The translations under genes were made by a program, and so were the position numbers. From the IMG/VR virus record IMGVR_UViG_3300048592_000081, positions 1-55,792 of that record: a stretch of DNA of 55,792 nt. One strand, 5' to 3'. The notes under the pieces are model-generated. The model did not search any database and was not told where the DNA came from. It was given only the letters and a program-made list of their open reading frames with translations. Position 1 is the first letter of the stretch. Every line of letters begins with the position of its first letter. Positions 34,035 to 42,241 of the stretch are shown piece by piece. The stretch comes from a virus.

Positions 34035-35175
34035 CTTCAATCCTTCGCAACTCGGCCTTCAAAGCGGCAATGCGCTTTTTCACTTCGTCAATCTTCTTCC
34101 CGATTGTACCGATACTCTTCTTCGCCGCGATGCGCCGGGCAAAAATGCGGCTGTAGATTTTCAGGAAGTGCGGGCCAATGTGCTTCGGGTACAACTCGCT
34201 CCGAAGAATGATCATCGGATAGTAGGAGGTCACGTCACGATCGAGAAGGACAAACTCATCGTCGCTGTAGTGACTGGATCGCGTCTCCGACGAATGCAAG
34301 CCTCCAATCCCCATGCGGTAAACCGAGCGCCCCATCTCAATCTTCAAGTCCTTCAGATAGTCGGGCATCTTGACGACGCCCGCCCGATCGACGACAAACT
34401 TGGTTCGACGAATGCCGTCGAGTACCTCGCGCATCGTCGGGGTCTGGAACTGAATGAAGTCCGGCACCTCGTAGTTGAAATAGCCGGGCTCGACGTCAGG
34501 CGCGTACAACTTTCGCCCCGTCGCCCGCTCGATCTCGGTCTTGATCACAGCCTCCGCGATCTGAGCGTCCGACTTGCTGCGCAGATCCACGCCGTACTCA
34601 ACGCTCATCATCGCGCGCAACTGCAACTGCGCCTTCAACTCGTCAAGCATGTCATGCGTCACATCCAGGTCGTTGCCGTGGTACGCGCGCAGCACCTCGA
34701 TCTTGTTCTCGTCAATGCGGTCATCCACCTCGATCGGCAGTTCCTGCATCTTCCGAGAGTGCATGCGGCCGGCGTAAATCTTCAAGCTCGGCATCTGCGG
34801 AGCACCGGGGCTCACGGACATGAGATCGATGCAATCGAAGAAGTCCGGGACCGTCAGCCCGAGCCTGTCGAGCATCGTCCACCAAGGCACTCCGTACTGA
34901 ATCAATTCATCGCTGGCACGCTTGAGTTCGCCGTTCGTGGCGCCACTCATCGCGTACAGGATCATCGGAATGTCGTAGGCTTTGAAGTTGAAGCCGACCA
35001 CGCGCCACTTGCGGAAGATCGTCGCAATACTCTTGCGGTCAAGCGGGCTGTCATTCCACTTCTCAAAGACGCGCACGCGACCGTCAGCGGCAGACTTGAA
35101 GCCGATTGACCAATAGTTGACGTAGCACTCCGTATCGCAGAGAGCAATGGGGCGGTCTTCGGTGTAGTTGTTCAT
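33994..35175 (-). CDS. Family-B-like DNA polymerase, N-terminal (exonuclease and motif A) fragment
   Basis: 393 aa from ATG 35175; ATG 35199 and GTG 35202 upstream fall in a hairpin. The proofreading exonuclease motif Exo I is ALCDTECYVNYW, with GFNFKAYDIPMILYAMSG as Exo II-like. Palm motif A is LLDRDVTSYYPMIIL. The chain ends in a helical stretch (KKIDEVKKRIAALKAELRRIED), which lines up in character with the first helix of the C-terminal fragment. The polymerase gene is therefore split in the loop between motifs A and B. Confidence 0.85.
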   Translation of the reverse strand: MNNYTEDRPIALCDTECYVNYWSIGFKSAADGRVRVFEKWNDSPLDRKSIATIFRKWRVVGFNFKAYDIPMILYAMSGATNGELKRASDELIQYGVPWWTMLDRLGLTVPDFFDCIDLMSVSPGAPQMPSLKIYAGRMHSRKMQELPIEVDDRIDENKIEVLRAYHGNDLDVTHDMLDELKAQLQLRAMMSVEYGVDLRSKSDAQIAEAVIKTEIERATGRKLYAPDVEPGYFNYEVPDFIQFQTPTMREVLDGIRRTKFVVDRAGVVKMPDYLKDLKIEMGRSVYRMGIGGLHSSETRSSHYSDDEFVLLDRDVTSYYPMIILRSELYPKHIGPHFLKIYSRIFARRIAAKKSIGTIGKKIDEVKKRIAALKAELRRIEDAKPNLPPAQRAD

Positions 35176-35187
35176 CGCCGAAACAAG

Positions 35188-35211
35188 AACGCCCGGCATC
35201 ACCCGGGCGTT
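35188..35211 (-). terminator. Perfect hairpin upstream of polymerase gene
   Basis: AACGCCCGG (35188-35196) and CCGGGCGTT (35203-35211) form a 9-bp perfect stem with a 6-base loop, followed on the minus strand by CTTGTTT. It lies between the DUF2815 stop (35244) and the polymerase ATG (35175). It may attenuate or terminate transcription or control polymerase translation. Confidence 0.5.
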
Positions 35212-35243
35212 GCGGTCACTACTGGTTGTGGATCAGCGAACGA

Positions 35244-35894
35244 TCACAGACCGTCGTCGTCATCGCGGTCCATGCCGTCACCGGCCGGGCCTTCACCGTC
35301 GTCCTCGTTGCTCCACGCATCACTGTCGTCGATGCGACCCTCACCGAACGGCTTGTCGTCGCGGATGAACTGCACGCCCACGAGGCCCGCGTTGAGCCGC
35401 TTCCCGTAGCCGGCACCGACCTTCTTCCCGTCCTGATACCACGGACGGATGAGGATGTGGCCCCAGCACCCACCGTAGATCATGTCGGCGATCTTCTCGG
35501 GCTCACTGACAAGCTCGCCACGCTTATTGCGCACGCTCGGCCGCCGTTCCTCGCGGGCCGAGACGATCCAGTGCCCACCGTAGGTGTCGGTCTTGTCGCT
35601 GTCGTCGCCATTGCGGCAGAACTTCTTGTCACTGCTCACCGTGGCGTTGTCGTTCTGCTTCAGCAGATCGTTCATCGCCTCAACGATCAGGTTCTTCGCC
35701 TCGACGTGCGTCTTCTTGGGCAGCATGCCGACGATGCCGTACTTCGGCTTCGCCTTGCTGTCCTCGTCACCACCCTTGCCGGCGTAAGGCTTGTCCAGGT
35801 GCGGGTACGAGAACCGGACGTTCTCGATCTTGATCATCCCGTTGGTGTACAGAATGGCGTTAGCAACGCGCTTCTTGATTTCCATCGTCGACAT
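35244..35894 (-). CDS. DUF2815-family ssDNA-binding-like protein
   Basis: 216 aa from ATG 35894, just after the DUF2800 stop and with GAGGA eight bases upstream inside that gene. KIENVRFSYPHLDKPYAGKGGDEDSKAKPKYGIVGMLPK and GWIVSAREERRPSV-like segments identify DUF2815, a family next to DUF2800 and polymerase in many phages and believed to be an OB-fold ssDNA-binding protein. The C-terminus is strongly acidic (GMDRDDDDGL), as in bacterial SSB tails. It probably coats ssDNA at the fork. Confidence 0.8.
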   Translation of the reverse strand: MSTMEIKKRVANAILYTNGMIKIENVRFSYPHLDKPYAGKGGDEDSKAKPKYGIVGMLPKKTHVEAKNLIVEAMNDLLKQNDNATVSSDKKFCRNGDDSDKTDTYGGHWIVSAREERRPSVRNKRGELVSEPEKIADMIYGGCWGHILIRPWYQDGKKVGAGYGKRLNAGLVGVQFIRDDKPFGEGRIDDSDAWSNEDDGEGPAGDGMDRDDDDGL

Positions 35895-35895
35895 T

Positions 35896-37221
35896 TCACA
35901 GATCCTCTTCGGTTTCACGGTCTTCGTCGTTCTCGAACACGAGAGCCGACACGTCTTCCACCGCTGGCCGCTTGTCGGAAAGCGGAACCAGGGTGGCTCT
36001 GCCCGGTGGCTTGAACGCCAGGTCGGACATGAGTTCCTTGATCTCGTCGGGCTTCTTGCCGGCCTTGCGCAGCCGCTTCTCGGCTTGGTTCGGCGAGATC
36101 ATCTTCGATTGGTACAGGTCATCGCGCGGCACGCCGACCGACACGAGCGCATCGGCTGCCTTGCTCTCGCTCATGAACTTGCGCTTGCTGCGGCCCTCGA
36201 CGAACTTCATTCCGGGAATGTGCTCGCCGTCCTTTCCGCGACGCATGAGTTCGTCATCCATCGCAGCCCACCACGCTTCTGCCATCCGGCGATACGGATG
36301 CAGGCGGGCCAGTTGAGCGGTCGTCAGGCTACCGGCCTGCGCCATGTGCATCTTGAACGGTTCGAGGTCGTCGTCAAGTCGCGCCACGAAGTCGCGCATC
36401 TGCTCGACGGTCTGCGTCTCGTCACTGAACACGCCGCTGATCAGATCCTCTTGAAGTTTGGCGTTTGCAGCGCACGTCGCGCGAACCTTGCAGAACCGAC
36501 ATTGCTTCGGTCCAGGTGTGCGCGGTGCATCGAGGCGCCACGCTGCAGCCATTCGCTCACGACAGTAGTCCTCGAACTCACGCAGCCGCCTTGCGGTCGT
36601 GTGCCACTCATCGAAGTGGTTCAACCGAGGCTGATTGATCCTAATGATGAAGTCGTCGAAGCCGTAGTGCTCGAACCGCGGATCGCGCCACAACCCGATG
36701 GCATAGAGCATCAGTTGCGGGTTCTCTTCGGCGTAGACGATGTTGTCCGGCGAAGCACCAAACTTGTGATCGCACACCGTAGCACGCCCGGGACGCAACG
36801 CAGCGAAGTCGAGCGTGCCGCCTTGATTCGGGATCGGGGTGAGGTGTGAGAAATCAACGTGCAACTCCACTACCTGTTCGCCGGGCTCCCACTCGCAACG
36901 GTCTACGCAGAGGCCCGCGTGGTACAGCATCTCCGAGTCGATCTCGATGAGGTGCCCGGTGTCGATGTCTCGGCCGACCCATCGCTTCGTGCCGAGGTAA
37001 TGGTCTGGTCGACGTCCGGTGTTGAGCCAGTCTTCGGTAACGGCGTGAGCGACAGTTCCCCATGCCGCGTCGAATCCGGCCTCGTCGTCGGCCAGAACAT
37101 TAGGCACAAGACTGCCACTGCAAGCCAAGTACATATGGCTCGAAGAAGCTCCAAAAATGGAATGCTCTCCACCGTCTTTCGCCTTAGCCAGTGCGTCGAG
37201 GTTGATGTGGTGCTCTGTCAT
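35896..37221 (-). CDS. DUF2800 nuclease (RecB/Cas4-like PD-(D/E)XK)
   Basis: 441 aa from ATG 37221; an in-frame ATG at 37263 would add 14 residues. HSIFGASSSHMYLACSGSL is the N-terminal signature of DUF2800. The nuclease core is GGTLDFAALRPGRATVCDHKFG (Asp, then Asp and Lys), and the Cys set in PKQCRFCKVRATCAA suggests an iron-sulphur cluster as in AddB/Cas4. It is probably a replication or recombination exonuclease. The end TEEDL carries GAGGA, which serves as ribosome binding site for the DUF2815 gene. Confidence 0.8.
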   Translation of the reverse strand: MTEHHINLDALAKAKDGGEHSIFGASSSHMYLACSGSLVPNVLADDEAGFDAAWGTVAHAVTEDWLNTGRRPDHYLGTKRWVGRDIDTGHLIEIDSEMLYHAGLCVDRCEWEPGEQVVELHVDFSHLTPIPNQGGTLDFAALRPGRATVCDHKFGASPDNIVYAEENPQLMLYAIGLWRDPRFEHYGFDDFIIRINQPRLNHFDEWHTTARRLREFEDYCRERMAAAWRLDAPRTPGPKQCRFCKVRATCAANAKLQEDLISGVFSDETQTVEQMRDFVARLDDDLEPFKMHMAQAGSLTTAQLARLHPYRRMAEAWWAAMDDELMRRGKDGEHIPGMKFVEGRSKRKFMSESKAADALVSVGVPRDDLYQSKMISPNQAEKRLRKAGKKPDEIKELMSDLAFKPPGRATLVPLSDKRPAVEDVSALVFENDEDRETEEDL

Positions 37222-37299
37222 TTCGGTGATGAGGCGACCGCCGCTAGGCAGACACTCCGACATGAACCACCCGCATTGCGAGCCGCCCCATCACCGAAA

Positions 37300-37319
37300 T
37301 GCCCCGTCAGAACGGGGCA
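37300..37319 (-). terminator. Perfect hairpin between two minus-strand genes
   Basis: TGCCCCGT (37300-37307) and ACGGGGCA (37312-37319) form an 8-bp perfect stem with a 4-base loop; only TTTC follows on the minus strand. It lies between the 113-aa gene and DUF2800 and may attenuate read-through or stabilise a processed end. Confidence 0.4.
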
Positions 37320-37354
37320 CTCCCGACGCGCCGCAGCGCACGGGAGAAGGCCGG

Positions 37355-37696
37355 TCACATGCCTTCGTCGGCCTCTTCGAGCTTGGCCTTGGCCGCCTCG
37401 TACACCTTGTCGATCACCTTCGGATCGGTGATCTCGGCCATCTTGTCGACGCCGCCGACGTCCTTGATGATCGCCTTCGCGGCCGGCGTGCCGCACTTCT
37501 CCTTGACCTCGCCCAGCGCGGCCTGCATCTCTTCGCGGCTGTGCTTGGCCTCGTAGCCGGCCGGCTTCTCGGCGGCAGCGGGCTTCTCGGCCTTGGTCGC
37601 CTTGGCCGAAGCCGGCGCAGCGCCACCGGCCTTCATCGCAGCGGTCAGGGCAGTGACGGCAGCGGTCAGTTCTTCGATCTTCTGTTCGAGGGACAT
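37355..37696 (-). CDS. Small helical protein in replication operon
   Basis: 113 aa, ATG 37696. A short coiled coil (EQKIEELTAAVTALTAAMKAG), an Ala/Lys/Pro-rich linker and a compact C-terminal domain (REEMQAALGEVKEKCGTPAAKAII then GGVDKMAEI) are visible. Small proteins with a KCGTPAAKAII-like motif are found in phage replication operons; their function is unknown to me. The linker resembles histone-like tails and could contact DNA or partner proteins. Confidence 0.6.
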   Translation of the reverse strand: MSLEQKIEELTAAVTALTAAMKAGGAAPASAKATKAEKPAAAEKPAGYEAKHSREEMQAALGEVKEKCGTPAAKAIIKDVGGVDKMAEITDPKVIDKVYEAAKAKLEEADEGM

Positions 37697-37781
37697 TGAA
37701 ACGATCTCCTAGCTAGAGAGTTGGCCTTGATGAATCCCTGCTGCCGAGTGGCCGGCTCGGCGGGATCTTGGGAAAGTGGGG

Positions 37782-38318
37782 TCAGCCCCGAGGCGTGCTG
37801 TCGGTGTACGGCTTGAAGTCCGGGCCTTTCCAGCCCGGCCGCTTCTGCACCTTGCCGTTGCTGTCCTTGATCGCCTTGCCGTCAACGAACTTGTCCAGGT
37901 TCGTGAAGGCGCCGTGCGCAATCGCGCCGTCCGGGTTCGGGCTTGTGCTGACGAGAGCACCGACAGCCACCCATGCCGTGTCGAACTGAGCGTCGATCAG
38001 GTCGGCGTGGTTGCAGCGAAGGATGTCGCCCTTGTGGTAGCCCTCACGGAACTCCTTCGCGTACCGGCGCAGGGTGTTGTGCAGGATGCCGAGGTGCGCC
38101 TGCTGCGCATCGGACACGCAGCCTCGCATGATGACCTCGATCATCTCGCCGACCTCTTCGAGCACGAGCCCCGTGTAGAGCGTCGCCTGTCGGGCGTGGA
38201 ACTTGCCGGTGCTCTGTCCTGCGGCCTCCATGAAGCCACGAACGGCATTGAACAGGTCGGTGTAGCACTCGCGGCGATTGTCGTCGGACTCGACGAGTTC
38301 GATGGGCATCTTCAGCAT
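37782..38318 (-). CDS. MazG-like nucleotide pyrophosphohydrolase
   Basis: 178 aa from ATG 38318; ATG 38309 has better spacing to GGAG, and a TTG at 38339 is also in frame. The all-alpha NTP-PPase marks are VLEEVGEMIEV (E-E-x-x-E) and, after about 60 residues, DLIDAQFDTAWVAVGAL. The C-terminus (KVQKRPGWKGPDF) is common in this family. It would hydrolyse selected NTPs or dNTPs, cleaning or shaping the pool. It is the first gene of the minus-strand replication operon, facing the HTH gene. Confidence 0.75.
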   Translation of the reverse strand: MLKMPIELVESDDNRRECYTDLFNAVRGFMEAAGQSTGKFHARQATLYTGLVLEEVGEMIEVIMRGCVSDAQQAHLGILHNTLRRYAKEFREGYHKGDILRCNHADLIDAQFDTAWVAVGALVSTSPNPDGAIAHGAFTNLDKFVDGKAIKDSNGKVQKRPGWKGPDFKPYTDSTPRG

Positions 38319-38510
38319 CTCCGTGTCTCGCGGACTCAAGGTCTTCGGGTTTAGGGTGTCGCTGCCATCCGGTCACACCTACTCGCTGGGGGAGGGACCA
38401 CTTTCGGCGCCGTGGAAGGACAGCAGCGACGGGATGGACTGTAGCACCTTCCGCTTGTCTGTCAACTGTTTGTTGAGTCTATACTTGCCCCGCCTCGTCG
38501 GAGACCCCCT
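38319..38510. promoter_or_regulatory. Divergent control region with promoter and operator-like palindrome
   Basis: 192 bases without a gene between the MazG-like and HTH genes. For the plus strand TATACT (38480-38485) is a good -10 box, with TTGTCT (38455-38460) as a weak -35 at 19 bases. TCAAC-N5-GTTGA (38462-38476) is a palindrome between the two, well placed for a repressor. GGAGA at 38500-38504 is the ribosome binding site for ATG 38511. No clear minus-strand promoter was found. Confidence 0.5.
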
Positions 38511-38798
38511 ATGCACTTCCCCTCCTGGATCGACAGGGGGCGCAGCCCGCTCACGCGGGCGCAGCGTCGCCTGAAGTACATGCTCTCACACGCCGCCCTG
38601 CGCAAGTACGGCCGGACGTCCATGCATGACCTCGCGCGTGACGTGGGCTGCAACCACTCGTCCATCTTCAACGCGATCAATCGCGGCCGATTCACCGACC
38701 AGATGGCCGAGTCCATCGAACGGGTGCTTGGCCGAAGCGAGCTACCGAAAGAATGGCTCATCGATCCGTTGAATGTTGGCGAGGTGAGCAATGCCTGA
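38511..38798 (+). CDS. HTH transcription regulator
   Basis: 95 aa, ATG 38511. A basic N-terminus (RSPLTRAQRRLKYML) is followed by a helix-turn-helix: TSMHDLARDVGCNHSSIFNAINRGRFTDQMAESIERVLG. Cro-, CII- and NinH-like phage regulators have this size. Its gene begins directly after an operator-like palindrome, which suggests that it regulates its own promoter and the divergent replication operon. The stop overlaps the start of the primase gene by eight bases. Confidence 0.7.
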   Translation: MHFPSWIDRGRSPLTRAQRRLKYMLSHAALRKYGRTSMHDLARDVGCNHSSIFNAINRGRFTDQMAESIERVLGRSELPKEWLIDPLNVGEVSNA

Positions 38799-41328
38799 TG
38801 AGGTGATCACACGAGACTTCCTGCGGCAACACGGAATCAACCTGATCGAGCAGGGCTACACCGTCGTTCCGATCCAGCAGGGCAAGAAGGCGCCGGGCTA
38901 CGAGGGTTGGCAGAAGGCGCAGGCGAGCAAGACGCAGATCCGCGAATGGCTCGACTCCGGGTTCAAGAATGCCGGCGTCGGCATCCTGACCAAGTACACC
39001 TGTGCGATCGACATCGACTGCATGGACGAGGCGACCGCCCTGCAGTTCGAGCAACGGTGCATCGAAAACATTGGTCCAGCGCCCGTGCGGATCGGCAAGG
39101 CGCCCAAGAGACTCTTGCTGTATCGCACCGTCGAGCCTTTCCGCAAGCGGCGATCGGCAGTCTATGTCGATGAGTGGGGTGAGAAACAACTGATCGAGGT
39201 GCTGGCTGATGGGCAGCAGTTCGTTGCTTTCCACATCCACCCCGAGACAGGCAAGCCCTATGAGTGGATCAACGGCAAGTCACCGTTGAACGTGCGGGCC
39301 GGTGAACTGACCGAGTTGCCCGCGGACAAGATCGAAACCTTGATCGCCGAGTTCGAGGTACACGCCGAGAAGCAGGGTTGGGATCTGCACAAGAAGGCTC
39401 ACAACAGTCTTGCGTCCACGGGCAGCACCGTCGATCACGACAACCCGTGGGTCGAGGACAGTGCACCAGTCACGATCGGTGACGAGGAACTGCGTACACG
39501 CCTGCTGCTCGTGCCCGGTTCGGACGACTACGACACATGGTCGCAAGTCGGCATGGCGCTCTATCACCAGTTCGACGGCGGGCAAACCGGCTTCGACTTG
39601 TGGAATGAATGGAGCGAGACTGCCGACAACTACGACCCCGATGCCCTTGAGCGCCATTGGAAGTCGTTTGACATCAGCGGCAAGAAGCGTGCGCCGCTGA
39701 CCGCCCGTTTCATCCTGCGGCTGTCCAAGGAGGCAGTCGAGCGCACGGCAATCGAACTGTCGGTCAAGCTCAAGGACGCCTTCATCAATGCCAATGACCT
39801 CGCAGCGTGGGAGAAGGCCCGGCAGATGGCACGGACGGCCGAGATCGACGGCCTTGCCCGGTCGGCACTGGCTGTGGTGGCGAAGGAACGGCGTGACGCT
39901 ATTACCGGCACCAAAACGTCGCTGACCGAGATTAAGAAGGCGATCTCCTTCCTGCCGAAGAAGTCCGAACGAACACCGTCTTGGTGTGAAGGATGGGTCT
40001 ACGACGTGTCGGATGACCGTTTCCTGCACGTCGAGCGGAAGATCACATGCACCAAGCAGGGCTTCGATGCCATGTACGACAGGCAGGCATTGACGAAGAA
40101 GGACATTCTCGACGGCAAGGCATCACCCTCTCAGTCGGCCAGTCAGCTTGCGCTTACGCTGTACCGCATCCCGACTGTCGACGGCAGGCGCTACATGCCC
40201 GGCCGCGATGCCATCTTCCACGAACCTGACGGCACGTTCGCCAACACCTATCCCGAGCACGAGATCCCGGACAAGCCCGAGAAGGTCTTGCCGCGAGACA
40301 CACGCAACATCGAGCGGGTCAAGAAGCACATCGCCCACTTGTTGAGCGATCCCAAGGAGCAACGACTGCTGCTCGATTGGCTCTCCTGGGTCGTCCAGAA
40401 CCCAGGCAAGCACGTCAACTACGCCGTGCTGCTGCAGGGTGTTGAGGGTGACGGCAAGTCATTCTTCGCCGAACTGATGCGAACGGTCATGGGTGTGTCC
40501 AACGTGACCATGTTGAATGCCCACTCTGTCGTCAATTCCGACTTCACGGATTGGGCTTACGGTCAGTGCTTGTGCTGCGTCGAGGAAGTTCGCATCACCG
40601 GCACGAAGGGGCGTGACAAGTGGCAGGCGATCAACAAGATCAAGCCGTTCATCACTAACAACATCATCGAGATCCACCCCAAGGGAAAGTCTGTCATCAA
40701 CGTGACGAACACCTCGTCGTACATGCTGTTCTCGAACTACAAGGACGCATTGCCGCTCGACGACAACAGCCGCCGCTACCTCGTCCTCTTCTCGAAGTGG
40801 CAGCGCAAGGAAGACATTCTTGCCTTCAAGGAGGACAACCCGTCCTACTACATCCGCCTGTACGGGGCACTCGGCGAGTCGGCAGGCGCCTTGCGGCAAT
40901 GGCTCCTTGACCACGAGCAGCACGAGACTTTCAACCCGCTCGGCGACGCACCCGAGACTCGCCATCTGAAGGTGATGGTCCGCAAGTCCAAGCCCGAGTT
41001 CATCCAGGTGCTCGACGACATCATCGAAGAGGACGAGACCCTTGAGGCATGCCGCGAGTTGGTGGACATCACCGGACTGCAGGATGCCATGCTGTTGAGA
41101 GGAATCGACTGGCCCGGACCCAAGGCTTTGTCGTCCATGCTTGAGTACGATGGATATGAAATCATTGGGAAGGTCAGGCTTGCGGGTGACGGCGGCATCC
41201 ACAAGTTCTATTCAAAACATCCAGAACGCTTCACCTCCTTCAGTGAAAAGACTGGAATGTCGCCTGACCCGTCCAAGGTGCGGGCCTTCATGACGGAACG
41301 GGCGCGACGACTGCTCGACGATCTTTGA
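38791..41328 (+). CDS. Primase-polymerase/helicase fusion
   Basis: 845 aa, ATG 38791. Residues 1-200 form an archaeo-eukaryotic primase-like domain: AIDIDC at 72-77 (metal-binding Asp pair), GKAPKRLLLYR, and EVLADGQQFVAFHIHP. Residues 225-310 match PriCT-2 (DDYDTWSQVGMALYHQFDGGQTGFDLWNEWS). The C-terminal SF3-like ATPase has Walker A at about 548-557 (GVEGDGKS) and Walker B at about 595-600 (CCVEEV), as in phage NrS-1-type PrimPol helicases. It can probably prime, extend and unwind DNA. It ends RRLLDDL and is followed by a terminator and a candidate origin. Confidence 0.85.
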   Translation: MPDEVITRDFLRQHGINLIEQGYTVVPIQQGKKAPGYEGWQKAQASKTQIREWLDSGFKNAGVGILTKYTCAIDIDCMDEATALQFEQRCIENIGPAPVRIGKAPKRLLLYRTVEPFRKRRSAVYVDEWGEKQLIEVLADGQQFVAFHIHPETGKPYEWINGKSPLNVRAGELTELPADKIETLIAEFEVHAEKQGWDLHKKAHNSLASTGSTVDHDNPWVEDSAPVTIGDEELRTRLLLVPGSDDYDTWSQVGMALYHQFDGGQTGFDLWNEWSETADNYDPDALERHWKSFDISGKKRAPLTARFILRLSKEAVERTAIELSVKLKDAFINANDLAAWEKARQMARTAEIDGLARSALAVVAKERRDAITGTKTSLTEIKKAISFLPKKSERTPSWCEGWVYDVSDDRFLHVERKITCTKQGFDAMYDRQALTKKDILDGKASPSQSASQLALTLYRIPTVDGRRYMPGRDAIFHEPDGTFANTYPEHEIPDKPEKVLPRDTRNIERVKKHIAHLLSDPKEQRLLLDWLSWVVQNPGKHVNYAVLLQGVEGDGKSFFAELMRTVMGVSNVTMLNAHSVVNSDFTDWAYGQCLCCVEEVRITGTKGRDKWQAINKIKPFITNNIIEIHPKGKSVINVTNTSSYMLFSNYKDALPLDDNSRRYLVLFSKWQRKEDILAFKEDNPSYYIRLYGALGESAGALRQWLLDHEQHETFNPLGDAPETRHLKVMVRKSKPEFIQVLDDIIEEDETLEACRELVDITGLQDAMLLRGIDWPGPKALSSMLEYDGYEIIGKVRLAGDGGIHKFYSKHPERFTSFSEKTGMSPDPSKVRAFMTERARRLLDDL

Positions 41329-41356
41329 GTGTTTTTCACTCCGAGTGCTTTTCATT

Positions 41357-41382
41357 GCCGCCTTCGGGCGGCTCTATTTTTT
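41357..41382 (+). terminator. Rho-independent terminator after primase gene
   Basis: GCCGCC-TTCG-GGCGGC followed by TCTATTTTTT: a 6-bp GC stem with a stable UUCG-type tetraloop and a T run, 29 bases after the primase stop. It would end the HTH-primase transcript. Confidence 0.85.
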
Positions 41383-42041
41383 CCATTGGACCCACTTTTT
41401 GATAGCCAAAAGCTATCACGCTGCTTAAAAAGCAGTCAATTTAACTGCCCAACACCCCTTTGTTCCAGATGTTCCAAATCACCCCTAGTTCTGGCTCCGT
41501 GCGTAGGGGAAAAAAAATTACAACAAAAATTTTGGTGGCAAGGGTGGAACTCGCCCTTTTATGGAACATCTGGAACAAGACCCAGGTTGAGTGCTTTTCA
41601 TTGAAGCCATCCCGCACTTCTGCCAAACGAGTCACCTCATTGGCCGGCGAGTCTTTCACACAGATCGAGTCTTTTTCATTGGTCTAACGGCTGTTCTGAC
41701 AAACTTTGTCGCCGAATAGCCGTTTCGACGACAGTTGAGTCGTAGGATTAAAACCCAATTCAAGATTTTGCGAGAAAGGCGGCTCTGCGCCCCCGCCCGG
41801 CTCGAACGGCACGCGGAGGGACCCATTGGCCCCCATAACATCCCTCTAGATCAATCCAGAATCACGCAGGATCGACGAACGCGGTCAACCCTAGTGCACC
41901 CTACATGCCAGCCATTCCGAATGCCAGAAACGCGGGAAATCGGCCGCGTCGCCCATTGCGTTTCAATGGCATGCGTGAGTGTCTTTGACTGGCCCAGCTA
42001 GGGGCACGAGGGGCAATGCATCCCGCATGCCCACAAAGCAA
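41383..42041. other. Non-coding region; candidate replication origin
   Basis: About 660 bases with no convincing gene. Contents: hairpins TGATAGC/GCTATCA (41400-41418) and CTGCTT/AAGCAG (41421-41435); 16-bp inverted repeats 41460-41475 and 41563-41578 bracketing an A-rich tract (41510-41532); iteron-like 15-mers; and, at 41690-41730, a long imperfect stem AACGGCT/AGCCGTT. From 41740 to 42041 I see nothing more than short open frames. The AT-rich tract flanked by paired binding sites next to the primase-helicase gene fits an origin, which is inference. Confidence 0.45.
41460..41578. repeat. 16-bp perfect inverted repeat built of TGTTCCA pairs
   Basis: TTGTTCCAGATGTTCC (41460-41475) is matched by its reverse complement at 41563-41578. 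Each arm contains two direct copies of TGTTCCA (or TGGAACA) two bases apart, so four protein-binding-like units face each other across 87 bases with an A-rich tract. Confidence 0.8.
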
Positions 42042-42065
42042 AAGCCCGGCGCATCGGCCGGGCTT
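42042..42065 (-). terminator. Terminator of the 42-45 kb gene cluster
   Basis: On the minus strand AAGCCCGGC-CGATGC-GCCGGGCTT is a 9-bp perfect stem followed by TTGCTTTG, 24 bases past the last gene of the cluster. Confidence 0.7.
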
Positions 42066-42088
42066 GAATGGGGGGAGATCGGTCTAGG

Positions 42089-42241
42089 TTAAACGTCCGG
42101 CATCAAAGCCGCACCGATCCCCTGCCCCACTGCAAAGACCCATAGTGCATCCCCTGGGGCACCAGACACTAGAAGAACGAACCCGGAGACCGCTGCACCC
42201 ACGGAAGACAGTAGAGCCAGCATAACGCGCGCCGCAATCAT
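42089..42241 (-). CDS. Small two-pass membrane protein
   Basis: 50 aa, not present among longer open frames. Its ATG (42241) overlaps the stop of the upstream gene (ATGA) and GGGGGGTG lies before it. Hydrophobic segments are VMLALLSSVGAAVSGFVLLV and ALWVFAVGQGIGAALM. It is the last gene of the cluster before a terminator. Function unknown; a superinfection or envelope effect is possible. Confidence 0.6.
   Translation of the reverse strand: MIAARVMLALLSSVGAAVSGFVLLVSGAPGDALWVFAVGQGIGAALMPDV

Larger units (their letters stand above)
41327..41681 (+). repeat. Short direct repeats GAGTGYTTTTCAYTG (iteron-like)
   Basis: Copies lie at 41343-41357 and 41589-41603 (identical 15-mers) and, diverged, at 41327-41341 (GAGTGTTTTTCACTC) and 41667-41681 (GAGTCTTTTTCATTG). 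A further short relative begins at 41649. They flank hairpins and the inverted repeat of the non-coding region. Iterons of a replication origin or phage-specific promoter elements are both possible. Confidence 0.6.

Noticed and set aside
38319-38510. A lysogeny switch (repressor pair with integrase).
   Set aside because: Only one HTH gene and one palindrome are seen, and no integrase, excisionase or attachment site was recognised anywhere, so a temperate life style is not supported.
41329-41687. Open frames of 75-91 aa in the non-coding region after the primase.
   Set aside because: They run across the terminator, hairpins and repeats, show no ribosome binding site or domain, and have random composition.
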